Source of the DNA: Skermanella mucosa
GTDB taxonomy: Bacteria; Pseudomonadota; Alphaproteobacteria; Azospirillales; Azospirillaceae
Direction of reading: 5' to 3'
Assembly: GCF_016765655.2 (NCBI RefSeq)
Contig: NZ_CP086106.1
Coordinates: 4,329,001-4,393,000 of the forward strand
DNA: 64,000 bases
Shown here one piece after another: positions 1 through 8,519 of the stretch (within the stretch, counting starts at the first letter, position 1; every line of letters begins with the position of its first letter). The position numbers and the translations under genes were made by a program. The notes below the pieces were generated by a model. It did no database searches, was not told the origin of the DNA, and worked only from the letters and a program-made list of their open reading frames with translations.

Positions 1-2
1 GG

Positions 3-626
3 CACTGGGTGAATGCCGTCGCGATCCTGGTGCTCGCCGTCACCGGCTACCTGATCGGCTCGCCGCCGGGCTCCCAGCCGGGAGAGGCGAGCGACGCCTA
101 CCTGATGGGCTATATCCGCTTCGCCCACTTCGCCGCCGGCTACGTGATGGCGATCGGCATGGCCGGGCGGATCTACTGGGCTTTCGTCGGCAACGTGCAT
201 GCCCGCCAGATGTTCGTCCTGCCGTTCTGGTCCGGCAAGTTCTGGCGGGAAGTGCTGGTCGAGGCGCAGTGGTACGCCTTCATGCGCGACTACCCGAAGA
301 AATATATCGGCCACAACCCGCTGGCCCAGCTCGCCATGGTGACGATCTACAGTGTCGGCAGCATCTTCATGATCGTCACCGGCTTCGCGCTCTACTCCGA
401 GGGGGCGGGTCAGGACAGCTGGTTCGACACGCTGTTCGGCTGGGTGATCCCGCTGGTCGGCAACTCGCAGAACCTGCACACGATCCATCATCTCGGCATG
501 TGGGTGATCGTCACCTTCGTGATCATCCACGTCTATGCCGCGATCCGCGAAGACATCATGAGCCGGCAGAGCATGATCAGCACCATGATCAGCGGCTGGC
601 GGATGTTCAAGGACGACGGCAAGTGA
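3..626 (+). CDS. hupC: Ni/Fe-hydrogenase b-type cytochrome subunit (5' truncated)
   Basis: Membrane cytochrome b that anchors the uptake hydrogenase and passes electrons from H2 oxidation to the quinone pool. The reading frame is open at the window edge and its first visible residues are HWVNAVAILVL, the usual first helix with a haem-ligand His, so the true start lies upstream. A GTG at 9 is an internal valine. Four membrane segments are visible (near residues 5-18, 38-57, 107-130 and 160-185). Histidines in RFAHFAAGY, HTIHHLGMW and FVIIHVYAA fit the haem ligands of the HupC/HyaC/HydC family. Its stop overlaps the hupD start. The structural genes hupSL are expected just upstream, outside the window. 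Confidence 0.95.
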   Translation, partial: HWVNAVAILVLAVTGYLIGSPPGSQPGEASDAYLMGYIRFAHFAAGYVMAIGMAGRIYWAFVGNVHARQMFVLPFWSGKFWREVLVEAQWYAFMRDYPKKYIGHNPLAQLAMVTIYSVGSIFMIVTGFALYSEGAGQDSWFDTLFGWVIPLVGNSQNLHTIHHLGMWVIVTFVIIHVYAAIREDIMSRQSMISTMISGWRMFKDDGK

Positions 627-1234
627 GCATCGAAACCGGTCGTCCCGTCCTCGTCCTGGGCATCGGCAACATCCTCTGGGCCGACGAGGGCTTCGGCGTG
701 CGGTGCGTGGAAGAGCTGCACCGCCGCTGGAGCTTTCCCGACGACGTGCTGGTGATGGACGGCGGCACCCAGGGCCTCTACCTCGTCCATTACGTCAAGG
801 CCGCCCGCCGGGTCATCGTGTTCGACGCGATCGACTACGGCGAGGAGCCGGGGACCTTGAAGCTGGTGCGCGGCGAGGAGGTGCCCAAGTTCACCGGCGC
901 CAAGAAGATGAGCCTGCACCAGACCGGCTTCCAGGACGTGCTGAGCGCCGCCGAGCTGCTGGGCGGCACCCTCGACGACATCCTGCTGATCGGCGTCCAG
1001 GCGGTCGAGTTGGAAGACTACGGCGGGAGCCTGACCCCGCCGGTCCGGGCCCGGATCGAGCCCGCCCTGGCCATCGCGGTCGAGCAACTGGAGCGCTGGG
1101 GCTATCCCGCGACGCCACGGACCGGCGCTGCCGACCATCTGCTGCACGGCGGCATCGGCCTCGCCGATTACGAAGCCGGCCGCCCCTCCGCCGAAGACGC
1201 CTGCCGCGTCGGCGACTCCCGCTTCTTCGCCTGA
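623..1234 (+). CDS. hupD: Hydrogenase maturation endopeptidase HupD
   Basis: Nickel-dependent endopeptidase that cleaves the C-terminal extension of the hydrogenase large subunit after NiFe insertion. About 203 residues, close to HybD/HyaD. The N-terminus carries LGIGNILWADEGFG with the conserved metal-ligand Glu (about residue 22). It is followed by VIVFDAIDYG (Asp ligand) and MSLHQTGFQDVL (His ligand), the three HybD nickel ligands. The start is the GTG inside GTGA that overlaps the hupC stop, which implies translational coupling. The C-terminal 40 residues are less conserved. Family assignment is firm; cleavage specificity for HupL is inferred from context. Confidence 0.95.
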   Translation: MSIETGRPVLVLGIGNILWADEGFGVRCVEELHRRWSFPDDVLVMDGGTQGLYLVHYVKAARRVIVFDAIDYGEEPGTLKLVRGEEVPKFTGAKKMSLHQTGFQDVLSAAELLGGTLDDILLIGVQAVELEDYGGSLTPPVRARIEPALAIAVEQLERWGYPATPRTGAADHLLHGGIGLADYEAGRPSAEDACRVGDSRFFA

Positions 1235-1250
1235 TCGGAGCCGAACGGCC

Positions 1251-1574
1251 ATGTGCATCGGCATCCCCATGCAAGTCCGCTCCGAAAATGGACTGACCGC
1301 TCTGTGCGCCGGCCGGGGCGAGGAACGTCGGGTCAGCCTGCTGCTGACCGGCGAACTGCCGGTCGGCGCCTGGGTCATGGTCCATGTGGACACCGCGATC
1401 CGCACCCTGGACGAGGCCGAGGTCCCGCTGATCAACGACGCCCTCGACGCGCTGGAGGCGGCCGGCCGGGGCGATCCCTTCGAGCACCTGTTCGCCGACC
1501 TGATCGGCCGCGAACCCCAGCTTCCCGACCATCTCCGCGAGCAGCAGCCCGCCCCTTCACGAGGAAAAGCCTGA
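1251..1574 (+). CDS. hupF: HypC/HupF-family hydrogenase chaperone
   Basis: A paralogue of HypC of 107 residues. It begins MCIGIPMQV, so the catalytically required Cys2 of this family is present, and has the typical beta-barrel core followed by a longer C-terminal helical tail than HypC. In rhizobia HupF works alongside HypC and protects or chaperones the large subunit when hydrogenase is made in the presence of oxygen; that role is taken from the family, not seen here. The stop TGA overlaps the hupG start (TGATG). A second family member, hypC, lies at 8262. Confidence 0.93.
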   Translation: MCIGIPMQVRSENGLTALCAGRGEERRVSLLLTGELPVGAWVMVHVDTAIRTLDEAEVPLINDALDALEAAGRGDPFEHLFADLIGREPQLPDHLREQQPAPSRGKA

Positions 1575-1954
1575 TGCCCGCAACGGTCATCGAACGCCTG
1601 ATCGCGATCGAGAACTGCCCGGTGATCACCGAAGGGACGGTGGACCGTTTCCTGGACGGCAGCGGAATGGCGATCCTCTTCTTCACCGGGGATCCGCGCC
1701 AGCGGCCGGAAAGCAACGATGTCGCCGTCGTCCTGCGCGAGCTCAACACGGTGTTTCCGGGCCGCCTGCGCGTCGGCATCGTCGACCAGGCGGCCGAGGC
1801 CGCGCTCAAGCCTCGCTTCGGCGTGCTGGTCGTGCCCACCCTCGTCTATATGCACCAGGGCGAGTTCGTCGGCCTGATCCCCCGGATCCAGGACTGGCGG
1901 AGCTATGTCGAGAAGACGCGCATCTTCCTCGAAGCCGCGCCGCCGGGCCCCTGA
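1574..1954 (+). CDS. hupG: Hydrogenase expression protein HupG/HyaE
   Basis: A 126-residue protein of the HyaE/HupG family. It has a thioredoxin-like fold: the segment FGVLVVPTLVYMHQGEFVG near residues 85-105 is the conserved cis-proline beta strand, but no CxxC redox motif is present, as is normal for this family. HyaE-type proteins act as chaperones for the small subunit with its Tat signal. The start ATG overlaps the hupF stop. A short gap of about 34 bp follows before hupH. Confidence 0.9.
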   Translation: MPATVIERLIAIENCPVITEGTVDRFLDGSGMAILFFTGDPRQRPESNDVAVVLRELNTVFPGRLRVGIVDQAAEAALKPRFGVLVVPTLVYMHQGEFVGLIPRIQDWRSYVEKTRIFLEAAPPGP

Positions 1955-1988
1955 CCGAAACCCGCCGCCAGAGAAGGGAACGACCACG

Positions 1989-2855
1989 ATGCGCCACCCG
2001 ATGAAATGGGAAAACGAAGAGCAGCCGACCGGCGTGTTCCTGGGCGGTCCGGAAGCCGAGTCCCTGGACCTGATGCGGATGCCGGCCGCCGTGCGGCGTC
2101 TCGACCGGCTGTCGCTGCCCGGAACGACGCCGGGGCTGGCGGATGCCGCGCGCACCCTCATGGCGGTTCGCGCGGCCCTCGACGGCTTCACGGTCGACTC
2201 ATCCCCGGCGCTGTTTCCGCTCTCCGGACTGGACGAGGCAGCGGTGGCGCTGCTCGACGACGCCCTGGGCGAGGGCGAGGTCGGCATCGTCGTGTCGGGC
2301 GCCAGCGAGTACCAGATCCAGGAATCGGTGCTGCCCGGCGTCTGGCGGGTCAAGACGTTCGCCCTGGCGGGCGGTCCCGCAGGCGCCCTGGCCGGCGACC
2401 ATATCGAGGTGGCGGACGTCCCCGGCGTCGTGCGCGCCGCCGCCCTGGGCGGCACCCGCGCGCAGTTGGAAATCGGCGATCCGCCCGAAGGCTGCATGAA
2501 CGTCATGCCGGTCCTGGCCGAGCTTCGGGCGCGCACGGCGGCCTACGTCCAGGGCGACCGCAACCATGTCATCAGCTTCACCCTGTTCCCCATGAACGAG
2601 ACGGACATGGCGTTCCTCAAGCTGACGCTCGGGATGGGGCCGGTCCAGGCCGTATCGCGCGGCTACGGCACCTGCCGCGTCACCCTAACCGGCCAGCGCC
2701 ACGTCTGGAGCGTCCAGTACCTCAACGCCATGGACACGGTGATCCTGGACACCATGGAGATCGGCGACGTCCCGGTCGCCCTGTCGGCGGCTGACGAGGA
2801 TTTCCAGGACAGCGCCGAGCGGCTGGGCGAGATCCTGGAGGCCTATTTCCAATGA
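1989..2855 (+). CDS. hupH: Hydrogenase expression protein HupH/HyaF
   Basis: 288 residues of the HupH/HyaF family, needed for maturation of the small subunit in rhizobial systems. The start ATG follows an AAGGGA ribosome binding site; the same frame is open further upstream but that part overlaps hupG and is not needed. A conserved central segment (ASEYQIQESVLPGVWRV, then GCMNVMPVLAELR) and the C-terminal WSVQYLNAMDTVILDTMEI block are typical of the family. The stop overlaps the next start by 4 bp (ATGA). Confidence 0.92.
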   Translation: MRHPMKWENEEQPTGVFLGGPEAESLDLMRMPAAVRRLDRLSLPGTTPGLADAARTLMAVRAALDGFTVDSSPALFPLSGLDEAAVALLDDALGEGEVGIVVSGASEYQIQESVLPGVWRVKTFALAGGPAGALAGDHIEVADVPGVVRAAALGGTRAQLEIGDPPEGCMNVMPVLAELRARTAAYVQGDRNHVISFTLFPMNETDMAFLKLTLGMGPVQAVSRGYGTCRVTLTGQRHVWSVQYLNAMDTVILDTMEIGDVPVALSAADEDFQDSAERLGEILEAYFQ

Positions 2856-3613
2856 CCTCGGCGTCCCCGGCACTCCGGAACCTGTTCGAAGGCTCGTTCC
2901 TGGGCGACGCCGCGCGGATCGCCCCGGACGCGCGGCTGGAATGCGGCATCTGCTGGACCCCCTACGACCCTGCCGAAGGCGACCCGGTCTGGCAGATCCC
3001 GCCGGGAACCCCCTTCGCGGCCCTGCCCGAGGACTGGCGCTGCCCGACCTGCGACGCGGAAAAGCACAAGTTCATGGTGCTGGACGCTCCGGCCGCCGCC
3101 CCGGCGGAGTCGCCGCCCGGCGACCCGTCCGGTGCGCTGGCCGAGGCCTATCGGCGGATCGCGCGAACGGTGATGTCCGACCTGCCGCTCTACAATCCAC
3201 GCCTGGCCGTCGAGGCGGTCGGCTTCCGGCGATATGGCGACGGCTGGCTCGGCATCATGGTGACGCCCTGGTTCATGAACGCCGTCCTGGTGCCCGGCGT
3301 TCCGGGAGCCTGGGACGGCCTGAGGGACGGGGTGAAATCAGTCCGGACCCTGCCGTCCGGCGACTACGAGTTCGTCGCCGGCCGTCTCGACGGCGTCGGG
3401 ACGATCCTGAACTGCTCGCTCTTCTCCCCGATGTTCGAGTTCGAGGAGCAGGCCGTCGCCCTTCAGACCGCCGAGGCCGCGCTCGCGGCCCTGCTCGAAC
3501 CCGAACCGGGTGCCGAGGCATCCCCGCTACCCCCTCCCGCGCCCGCGGCCCCGGCACCCGCCCCGGTCGAGGTGAGCCGCCGCCATCTGCTGCGCGGCAG
3601 CTTCGGAGGCTGA
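2852..3613 (+). CDS. Rubredoxin-HybE fusion (HupI-HupJ)
   Basis: Two hydrogenase maturation functions in one 253-residue chain. Residues about 25-75 are a rubredoxin: C31-x2-C34 and C64-x2-C67 with the flanking WTPYDPAEGDP and LPEDWRCPTC motifs. Residues about 95-210 are a HybE/HupJ-type [NiFe]-hydrogenase assembly chaperone (YNPRLAVEAVGFR, MVTPWFMNAVLVP, FEFEEQAVALQTAEAAL). A proline/alanine-rich linker then leads to the tail SRRHLLRGSFGG, which looks like a twin-arginine motif but sits at the C-terminus. In rhizobia hupI and hupJ are separate adjacent genes. The rubredoxin is thought to protect the maturing small subunit from oxygen. Confidence 0.9.
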   Translation: MTSASPALRNLFEGSFLGDAARIAPDARLECGICWTPYDPAEGDPVWQIPPGTPFAALPEDWRCPTCDAEKHKFMVLDAPAAAPAESPPGDPSGALAEAYRRIARTVMSDLPLYNPRLAVEAVGFRRYGDGWLGIMVTPWFMNAVLVPGVPGAWDGLRDGVKSVRTLPSGDYEFVAGRLDGVGTILNCSLFSPMFEFEEQAVALQTAEAALAALLEPEPGAEASPLPPPAPAAPAPAPVEVSRRHLLRGSFGG

Positions 3614-3617
3614 CCCC

Positions 3618-4802
3618 ATGAACGCGCGCGCCGGCATCGAGGGTACCCTCTCTTTCCAGATCATGGTCATCGACTCCACAGTGGCCGACGTGCGCCTTAA
3701 ATCGTCGCGAGGAACCGGCATCGACCGCATGCTGGCGGGACGCCCTGTGGCCGACGCCCTGTCGCTGGTTCCCATGCTGTTCAGCCTGTGCGGGACCGCC
3801 CAGGGCGTCGCCGCCGCCCGGGCCTGCGAGGCGGCGGCGGGCATCGTCCCGGCGGGCGCGCATCAGGCGGCGCGCGAGATTCTGATACTGGGCGAAATGG
3901 TCGCCAGCCACGCCTGGCAACTGGCGATCGAGTGGCCGCGCCTGATGGAGGAGGCACCTGACCCCGGTATCCTTCTCGGGATCCGCCGCCGCGTCTCGGC
4001 GCTTGCCGAATCGCTCTATCCCGCGCGCGACTGGACCCGGCCGGGCGGCGGCGCGCTCAAACCCGACGCCATCGCCCTGGACGATGCGCTGGACCATATC
4101 GCCGGCGCGGTCGAGGCACTGGTCGGTGCCGGCTTCGAGGAGATCCGGGACGGCGAGGATCTCGCCCGCTGGAGCCGCCGGACCGGCACGACGGCGGCCC
4201 GGCTGATCAGCCGCGTCATGGCCGACGATATGGCGGGCTTCGGGCGTAGCGGGGTAGCCAGGCTGCCCGGCCTGCCGGACCGCTGGTTCGCCGACCGGCT
4301 CTCGGCCGATCCGGGCTTCGCCACGGCCCCGGACCTGGACGGCGGGCCGGCAGAGACCGGCGCCCTGGGCCGGGCCGCCGGCACGCCGCTGATGGTCGCC
4401 CTGACCGGTTGCTTCGGCAACGGCCTGCTGCCGCGTTTCGCGGCACGGCTGGTCGACCTGTCGGGCTTGCCGGCCCGGATGCGCGACGCCGCGAGGCTGC
4501 TGGAAGCCGTCCGGCCGGCTCCGCCGGACTCCGTCCAGGGGATCACGGGCTCCGGCGCGGGCTCGGCGGAGACGGCACGCGGCCGGCTCGCCCACTGGAT
4601 CGCGCTGAACCGGGGAGCGGTGACCACCTACCGGTCGGTCGCTCCCAACGAGTGGAATTTCCACCCGCGCGGCGCCTTCGTCCGGGGATTGGTGGGCCTG
4701 CCGGCCGACGACGGCCTGCGCCGGAGGGTCGACCTGCTGATCGCCGCGCTGGACCCCTGCGTCCCGTGCCACGTGATGATGGAGGAACGCGCCGGTGCAT
4801 GA
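3618..4802 (+). CDS. hupK: Hydrogenase accessory protein HupK (degenerate large-subunit-like)
   Basis: 394 residues related to the [NiFe]-hydrogenase large subunit but not an enzyme. It keeps worn-down copies of both metal-binding motifs: SLCGTAQG near residue 58 in place of RxCGxC, and DPCVPCHV near residues 379-386 in place of DPCxxCxxH. HupK is proposed to be a scaffold on which the NiFe(CN)2CO site is assembled, especially under oxygen; this is family knowledge. The gene lies 4 bp after the fusion gene and overlaps hypA by 8 bp. Confidence 0.9.
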   Translation: MNARAGIEGTLSFQIMVIDSTVADVRLKSSRGTGIDRMLAGRPVADALSLVPMLFSLCGTAQGVAAARACEAAAGIVPAGAHQAAREILILGEMVASHAWQLAIEWPRLMEEAPDPGILLGIRRRVSALAESLYPARDWTRPGGGALKPDAIALDDALDHIAGAVEALVGAGFEEIRDGEDLARWSRRTGTTAARLISRVMADDMAGFGRSGVARLPGLPDRWFADRLSADPGFATAPDLDGGPAETGALGRAAGTPLMVALTGCFGNGLLPRFAARLVDLSGLPARMRDAARLLEAVRPAPPDSVQGITGSGAGSAETARGRLAHWIALNRGAVTTYRSVAPNEWNFHPRGAFVRGLVGLPADDGLRRRVDLLIAALDPCVPCHVMMEERAGA

Positions 4803-5136
4803 GATGGCGCTGTGCCAAGGCATCCTGGACATCATCCGCGACCGGGCCGCGGAGGAGCACTTCAGCCGCGTCGCGGTGGTCCGTCTGCGCGTCGGGGCGC
4901 TCTCCCACGTCGATCCCCGCGCCCTGGAGTTTGGGTTCGACGTCGTGGCCCGGGGGACCCTGGCCGAAGGGGCCGAGCTGCGGATCGACCGTCCGGCGGG
5001 ACAGGCCTTCTGCATGGCCTGCTCACAAACGGTCACCCTGGCGGCCCGGGGAGATCCCTGCCCCGCCTGCGGCAGCCACCAGCTGATGGTGGTTGGCGGC
5101 GACGAATTGCGTGTCGAAGAACTGGAGGTCTCGTGA
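4795..5136 (+). CDS. hypA: Nickel chaperone HypA
   Basis: 113-residue nickel metallochaperone that delivers Ni with HypB to the large-subunit precursor. The start GTG gives MHEMALCQG, with His2 as the essential nickel ligand. The zinc site is complete: C73-x2-C76 and C89-x2-C92. The length and [16 protein letters not shown] segment match HypA. It overlaps the end of hupK and its stop TGA overlaps the hypB ATG, so it is translationally coupled on both sides. Confidence 0.96.
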   Translation: MHEMALCQGILDIIRDRAAEEHFSRVAVVRLRVGALSHVDPRALEFGFDVVARGTLAEGAELRIDRPAGQAFCMACSQTVTLAARGDPCPACGSHQLMVVGGDELRVEELEVS

Positions 5137-5999
5137 TGTGCACCGTCTGCGGCTGCGGCCCCGGGGAAACCCGGATCGACGGGCTCGAACCCGGAACCGG
5201 CGCGGAGCATGACCATGAGCATGTATCCCCCGACGGCACCGTGGTACGCCACAGGCACGGTCACGGCCACTCCCATGGCCATGATCACCATCACGAGCAC
5301 GATCATGCCCATCATCATGCCCATGACCACCCGACGCGGCTGATCCGGATCGAGCAGGATATCCTGGCGAAGAACGGCCGCTTCGCCGCCGTCAACCGGC
5401 AGCTCCTCGCGGCGTCGCGTGCCTTCGCCGTCAACCTGATGTCCAGCCCCGGATCGGGAAAGACGACGCTGCTGGTCCGGACCCTCACGGATCTCGCCGC
5501 GAGCATTCCCATGGCGGTGATCGAGGGCGACCAGCAGACCAGCTTCGATGCCGACCGCATCCGTGCCACCGGCGCGCCGGCTGTCCAGGTCAATACCGGC
5601 AAGGGGTGCCATCTCGACGCGCAGATGGTCACCCTGGCGCTCGGGACGCAGCCGCCGCCCGTGGGCGGCGTGCTGTTCATCGAGAATGTCGGGAACCTGG
5701 TCTGCCCGGCCGGCTTCGACTTGGGCGAGAACCGCCGGGTCGTCGTCGTTTCCGTGACCGAGGGCGAGGACAAGCCGCTCAAGTACCCCGACATGTTCGC
5801 GACCGCCGACCTGATGGTGGTCAACAAGATCGATCTGCTGCCCTACCTCAGCTTCGACGTTCCGCGCCTGATCTCCAGTGCCCGGCAGGTCAAGCCGTCG
5901 CTCGACGTCATCCAGGTTTCCGCCACGGCCGGGACAGGGTTGGACCAGTGGTATGCCTGGCTCGCCGCCGGCATCGCCGCCGCCGAAACCGGAGGCTGA
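5136..5999 (+). CDS. hypB: Hydrogenase nickel-incorporation GTPase HypB
   Basis: 287-residue GTPase for nickel insertion. The N-terminus is MCTVCGCG, the CxxCGC high-affinity nickel motif. Residues about 25-65 are a histidine/aspartate-rich stretch (over 20 His) that can store nickel, as in Bradyrhizobium HypB. The G domain has the P-loop SSPGSGKTT at 103-111, followed by [15 protein letters not shown] and the base-recognition motif NKID near residue 230. The start overlaps the hypA stop. The His-rich stretch is encoded by repetitive CAT/CAC codons and may vary in length between strains. Confidence 0.97.
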   Translation: MCTVCGCGPGETRIDGLEPGTGAEHDHEHVSPDGTVVRHRHGHGHSHGHDHHHEHDHAHHHAHDHPTRLIRIEQDILAKNGRFAAVNRQLLAASRAFAVNLMSSPGSGKTTLLVRTLTDLAASIPMAVIEGDQQTSFDADRIRATGAPAVQVNTGKGCHLDAQMVTLALGTQPPPVGGVLFIENVGNLVCPAGFDLGENRRVVVVSVTEGEDKPLKYPDMFATADLMVVNKIDLLPYLSFDVPRLISSARQVKPSLDVIQVSATAGTGLDQWYAWLAAGIAAAETGG

Positions 6000-6002
6000 G
6001 CC

Positions 6003-8252
6003 GTGGTCGTCGATCCCATGCCGGTAAGCCGCTCCCGCGTCCGCGTCCGGGGCTTGGTCCAGGGGGTCGGGTACCGTCCCTTCGTCCATGAACTGGCCGG
6101 GCGGTACGGCCTGACGGGCTGGGTGCTGAACGATACCGACGGCGTCCTGCTGGAGGTGCAGGGGCAGGATCCCGCCGGCTTCCTCGACGCCTTGGCGAGC
6201 CGCGCCCCGCCGCTCGCGCAGGTGGACCGCATCGAGGTCGAGGCGCTGTCGCCCAAGCCCGCCGAGAGCGGGTTCGAGATCCGCGACAGCGTCGCCGCCG
6301 GTCCCGCGCGCACCATGATCGGGCCGGATGCCGCCGTCTGCCCGGACTGCCTGGCCGAACTGTTCGATCCAGGCGCCCGGCGCTGGCGCTATCCCTTCGT
6401 CAACTGCACCCATTGCGGGCCGCGCCACACCATCACCCGCTCCTTACCCTACGACCGGCCGCAGACCTCCATGGCGGGCTTCCCGCTCTGCCCGGACTGC
6501 GCCCAAGAGTATGCCGATCCGAACGACCGCCGCTTCCACGCCCAGCCGATCGCCTGCCCCGTCTGCGGACCCAGGCTCCATATCCGGGTGGAGGAGATCG
6601 TCGCACGCCTCCGTGCCGGGGAGATCGTCGCGATCAAGGGCCTCGGCGGCTTCCATCTCGCCTGCGACGCCGGCAACCCCGGCACGGTCACCCGCCTCCG
6701 CGCGCTCAAGCAGCGCAACGGCAAGCCTTTCGCGATGATGGTCGCGAGCCTGGCCGAGGCCCGGCGGATCGCCGAGATCGGTTCTGCCGAGGCGGCGCTC
6801 CTCACCGGACCCGAGAGGCCGGTGGTGCTGGTCCGCCCACGGTCCGGCACGGCCGCCCCGCCGATCGCTCCCGACCTCGCCCCGGACCTGGCTTGGCTGG
6901 GCCTGATGCTGCCCTATACGCCCCTGCATTACCTGCTGTTCCACGAGGCGGCCGGACGCCCGGCGGGAACCGCCTGGCTGGATGCGCCGCAGGGGTTCGC
7001 CCTGGTGATGACCAGCGCCAACCCCGGCGGCGAACCGCTCGTGATCGGCAACGCCGAGGCGGCGGAACGGCTCGGCGACATCGCGGACTGCATCGTCACC
7101 CACGACCGGGACATCGTCGCCCGCAGCGACGACAGCGTGGCGCGGGTGATCGGCGGCGCGCCGATGCTGATCCGCCGCGCCCGGGGCTACGTTCCCCTCG
7201 GGATTCCCCTCGGCCGGCCGGTGCCGCCGGTCCTGGCGCTGGGCGGGCACCTCAAGAACACCGTCTGCGTGACCCGCGGAAGCCAGGCCTTCCTCTCCCA
7301 GCATCTGGGTGACCTGGAGAATGCCGCGACGCTGCGCTTCTTCGAGGAGACGATCGCCCATCTGCTGGACATACTGGAGGTCGAACCGGTCGCGGTCGCC
7401 CATGACCTGCACCCCGACTTCCTGTCGACCCGCCACGCGGAATCGCTCGACCTGCCCTGCATTCCGGTCCAGCACCACCATGCCCATGTGGCGGCGGTCG
7501 CGGCCGAATACGGCCGCTCCGGCCCGATGGTCGGCCTTGCCCTCGACGGCTTCGGCCTGGGCGACGACGGCGACAGCCGGGGGGGAGAGCTGCTGCTGGT
7601 GGACGGTGCGCGGTGCGACCGGCTGGGGCACCTCGCCCCCCTGGCGCAGCCCGGCGGCGACGCCGCGGCGCGCCAGCCCTGGCGCATGGCGGCGGCGGCC
7701 CTGCACCGGCTTGGCCGGAGGGACGAGATCGCGCACCGCTTCGCGCGCTTCGGCAACCCCGCCCTGCTGGTCCAGATGCTGGAGCAGGGATTCAACTGCC
7801 CGCCGACCACCTCCTGCGGGCGCTGGTTCGATGCCGCCTGCGGCCTGCTGGGCGTGCGCACCATGTCGGGTTTCGAGGGAGAGGCCGCGATGGTCCTGGA
7901 ATCCCTGGTCACGCGTCCCGCCGTGCTGCCCGGCGGCTGGACCATCGACGGCGGCGTGCTCGACCTGATGCCGCTGCTCGACGCGCTGCGGGGACTTCCT
8001 CCCGCGGCCGGGGCCGACCTGTTCCACGGCACCCTGGCCGCCGCCCTGGTCGACTGGGCCCTGCCGGCCGTGGAGGGTGCCGAGATCGCCCTGTCCGGCG
8101 GCTGCGTCATGAACGCCGTGCTGACCGAGGGCCTGATCGAAGGCTTCGCCCGGCACGGCGTCACCGCCCTGGTGCCGCGCCGGGTGCCCGCCAACGACGG
8201 CGGCCTCAGCCTGGGCCAGGCCTGGGTCGCCGCGCACCACTTGATCCGTTAG
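6003..8252 (+). CDS. hypF: Carbamoyltransferase HypF
   Basis: 749-residue enzyme that turns carbamoyl phosphate into a thiocarbamate on HypE, the source of the CN ligands. Domains in order: acylphosphatase (residues about 8-95, VRGLVQGVGYRPFVHELA); two C4 zinc fingers (CPDC...CTHCG and CPDC...CPVCG, about 115-190); a YrdC-like domain (about 200-390, IAIKGLGGFHLACDA); and a Kae1/HypF C-terminal domain with the metal-binding HHHAHVAAV near 495. The GTG start has a GGAGG 7 nt upstream; an ATG at 6018 is the alternative. It starts 3 bp after hypB. Confidence 0.97.
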   Translation: MVVDPMPVSRSRVRVRGLVQGVGYRPFVHELAGRYGLTGWVLNDTDGVLLEVQGQDPAGFLDALASRAPPLAQVDRIEVEALSPKPAESGFEIRDSVAAGPARTMIGPDAAVCPDCLAELFDPGARRWRYPFVNCTHCGPRHTITRSLPYDRPQTSMAGFPLCPDCAQEYADPNDRRFHAQPIACPVCGPRLHIRVEEIVARLRAGEIVAIKGLGGFHLACDAGNPGTVTRLRALKQRNGKPFAMMVASLAEARRIAEIGSAEAALLTGPERPVVLVRPRSGTAAPPIAPDLAPDLAWLGLMLPYTPLHYLLFHEAAGRPAGTAWLDAPQGFALVMTSANPGGEPLVIGNAEAAERLGDIADCIVTHDRDIVARSDDSVARVIGGAPMLIRRARGYVPLGIPLGRPVPPVLALGGHLKNTVCVTRGSQAFLSQHLGDLENAATLRFFEETIAHLLDILEVEPVAVAHDLHPDFLSTRHAESLDLPCIPVQHHHAHVAAVAAEYGRSGPMVGLALDGFGLGDDGDSRGGELLLVDGARCDRLGHLAPLAQPGGDAAARQPWRMAAAALHRLGRRDEIAHRFARFGNPALLVQMLEQGFNCPPTTSCGRWFDAACGLLGVRTMSGFEGEAAMVLESLVTRPAVLPGGWTIDGGVLDLMPLLDALRGLPPAAGADLFHGTLAAALVDWALPAVEGAEIALSGGCVMNAVLTEGLIEGFARHGVTALVPRRVPANDGGLSLGQAWVAAHHLIR

Positions 8253-8261
8253 GAAACCGCC

Positions 8262-8519
8262 ATGTGCCTCGCCTTGCCCGCCCGGATCGTCGAGATCCAT
8301 AGTGACGACAGCGCCACGGTGTCGCTCGGAGGCGTGCGCAAGCAGGTCTCCACCGCGCTGATCGAGGAGCCGGCCGTGGGCGACTATGTGATCGTCCATG
8401 TCGGCTACGCGCTCTCCAGGCTCGATCCGGCGGAAGCCGAACGGACCCTGGCGCTTCTCGCCGCCCTGGACCGGCCCGCACGCGAGCAGGAACCCGAACA
8501 GGAGGATGCCGCCGCATGA
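8262..8519 (+). CDS. hypC: Hydrogenase maturation chaperone HypC
   Basis: 85 residues starting MCLALPARIV, with the essential Cys2 that binds the Fe(CN)2CO intermediate together with HypD and carries it to the large-subunit precursor. The core matches HypC; the tail is acidic (EQEPEQED). The gene sits between hypF and hypD and overlaps hypD by 4 bp, the usual arrangement. The second HypC-type gene in the operon, hupF at 1251, is more diverged and longer. Confidence 0.97.
   Translation: MCLALPARIVEIHSDDSATVSLGGVRKQVSTALIEEPAVGDYVIVHVGYALSRLDPAEAERTLALLAALDRPAREQEPEQEDAAA

Noticed and set aside
2000-2855. tRNA or rRNA genes anywhere in the window
   Set aside because: I read all intergenic regions and found no cloverleaf with TTCRA loop or rRNA segment; this note stands for the whole window.
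3273-6428. Very long minus-strand open frame (1051 codons) opposite hupIJ-K-hypA-hypB-hypF
   Set aside because: Composition is that of an antisense shadow of GC-rich genes; the plus strand has clear, complete family proteins throughout.
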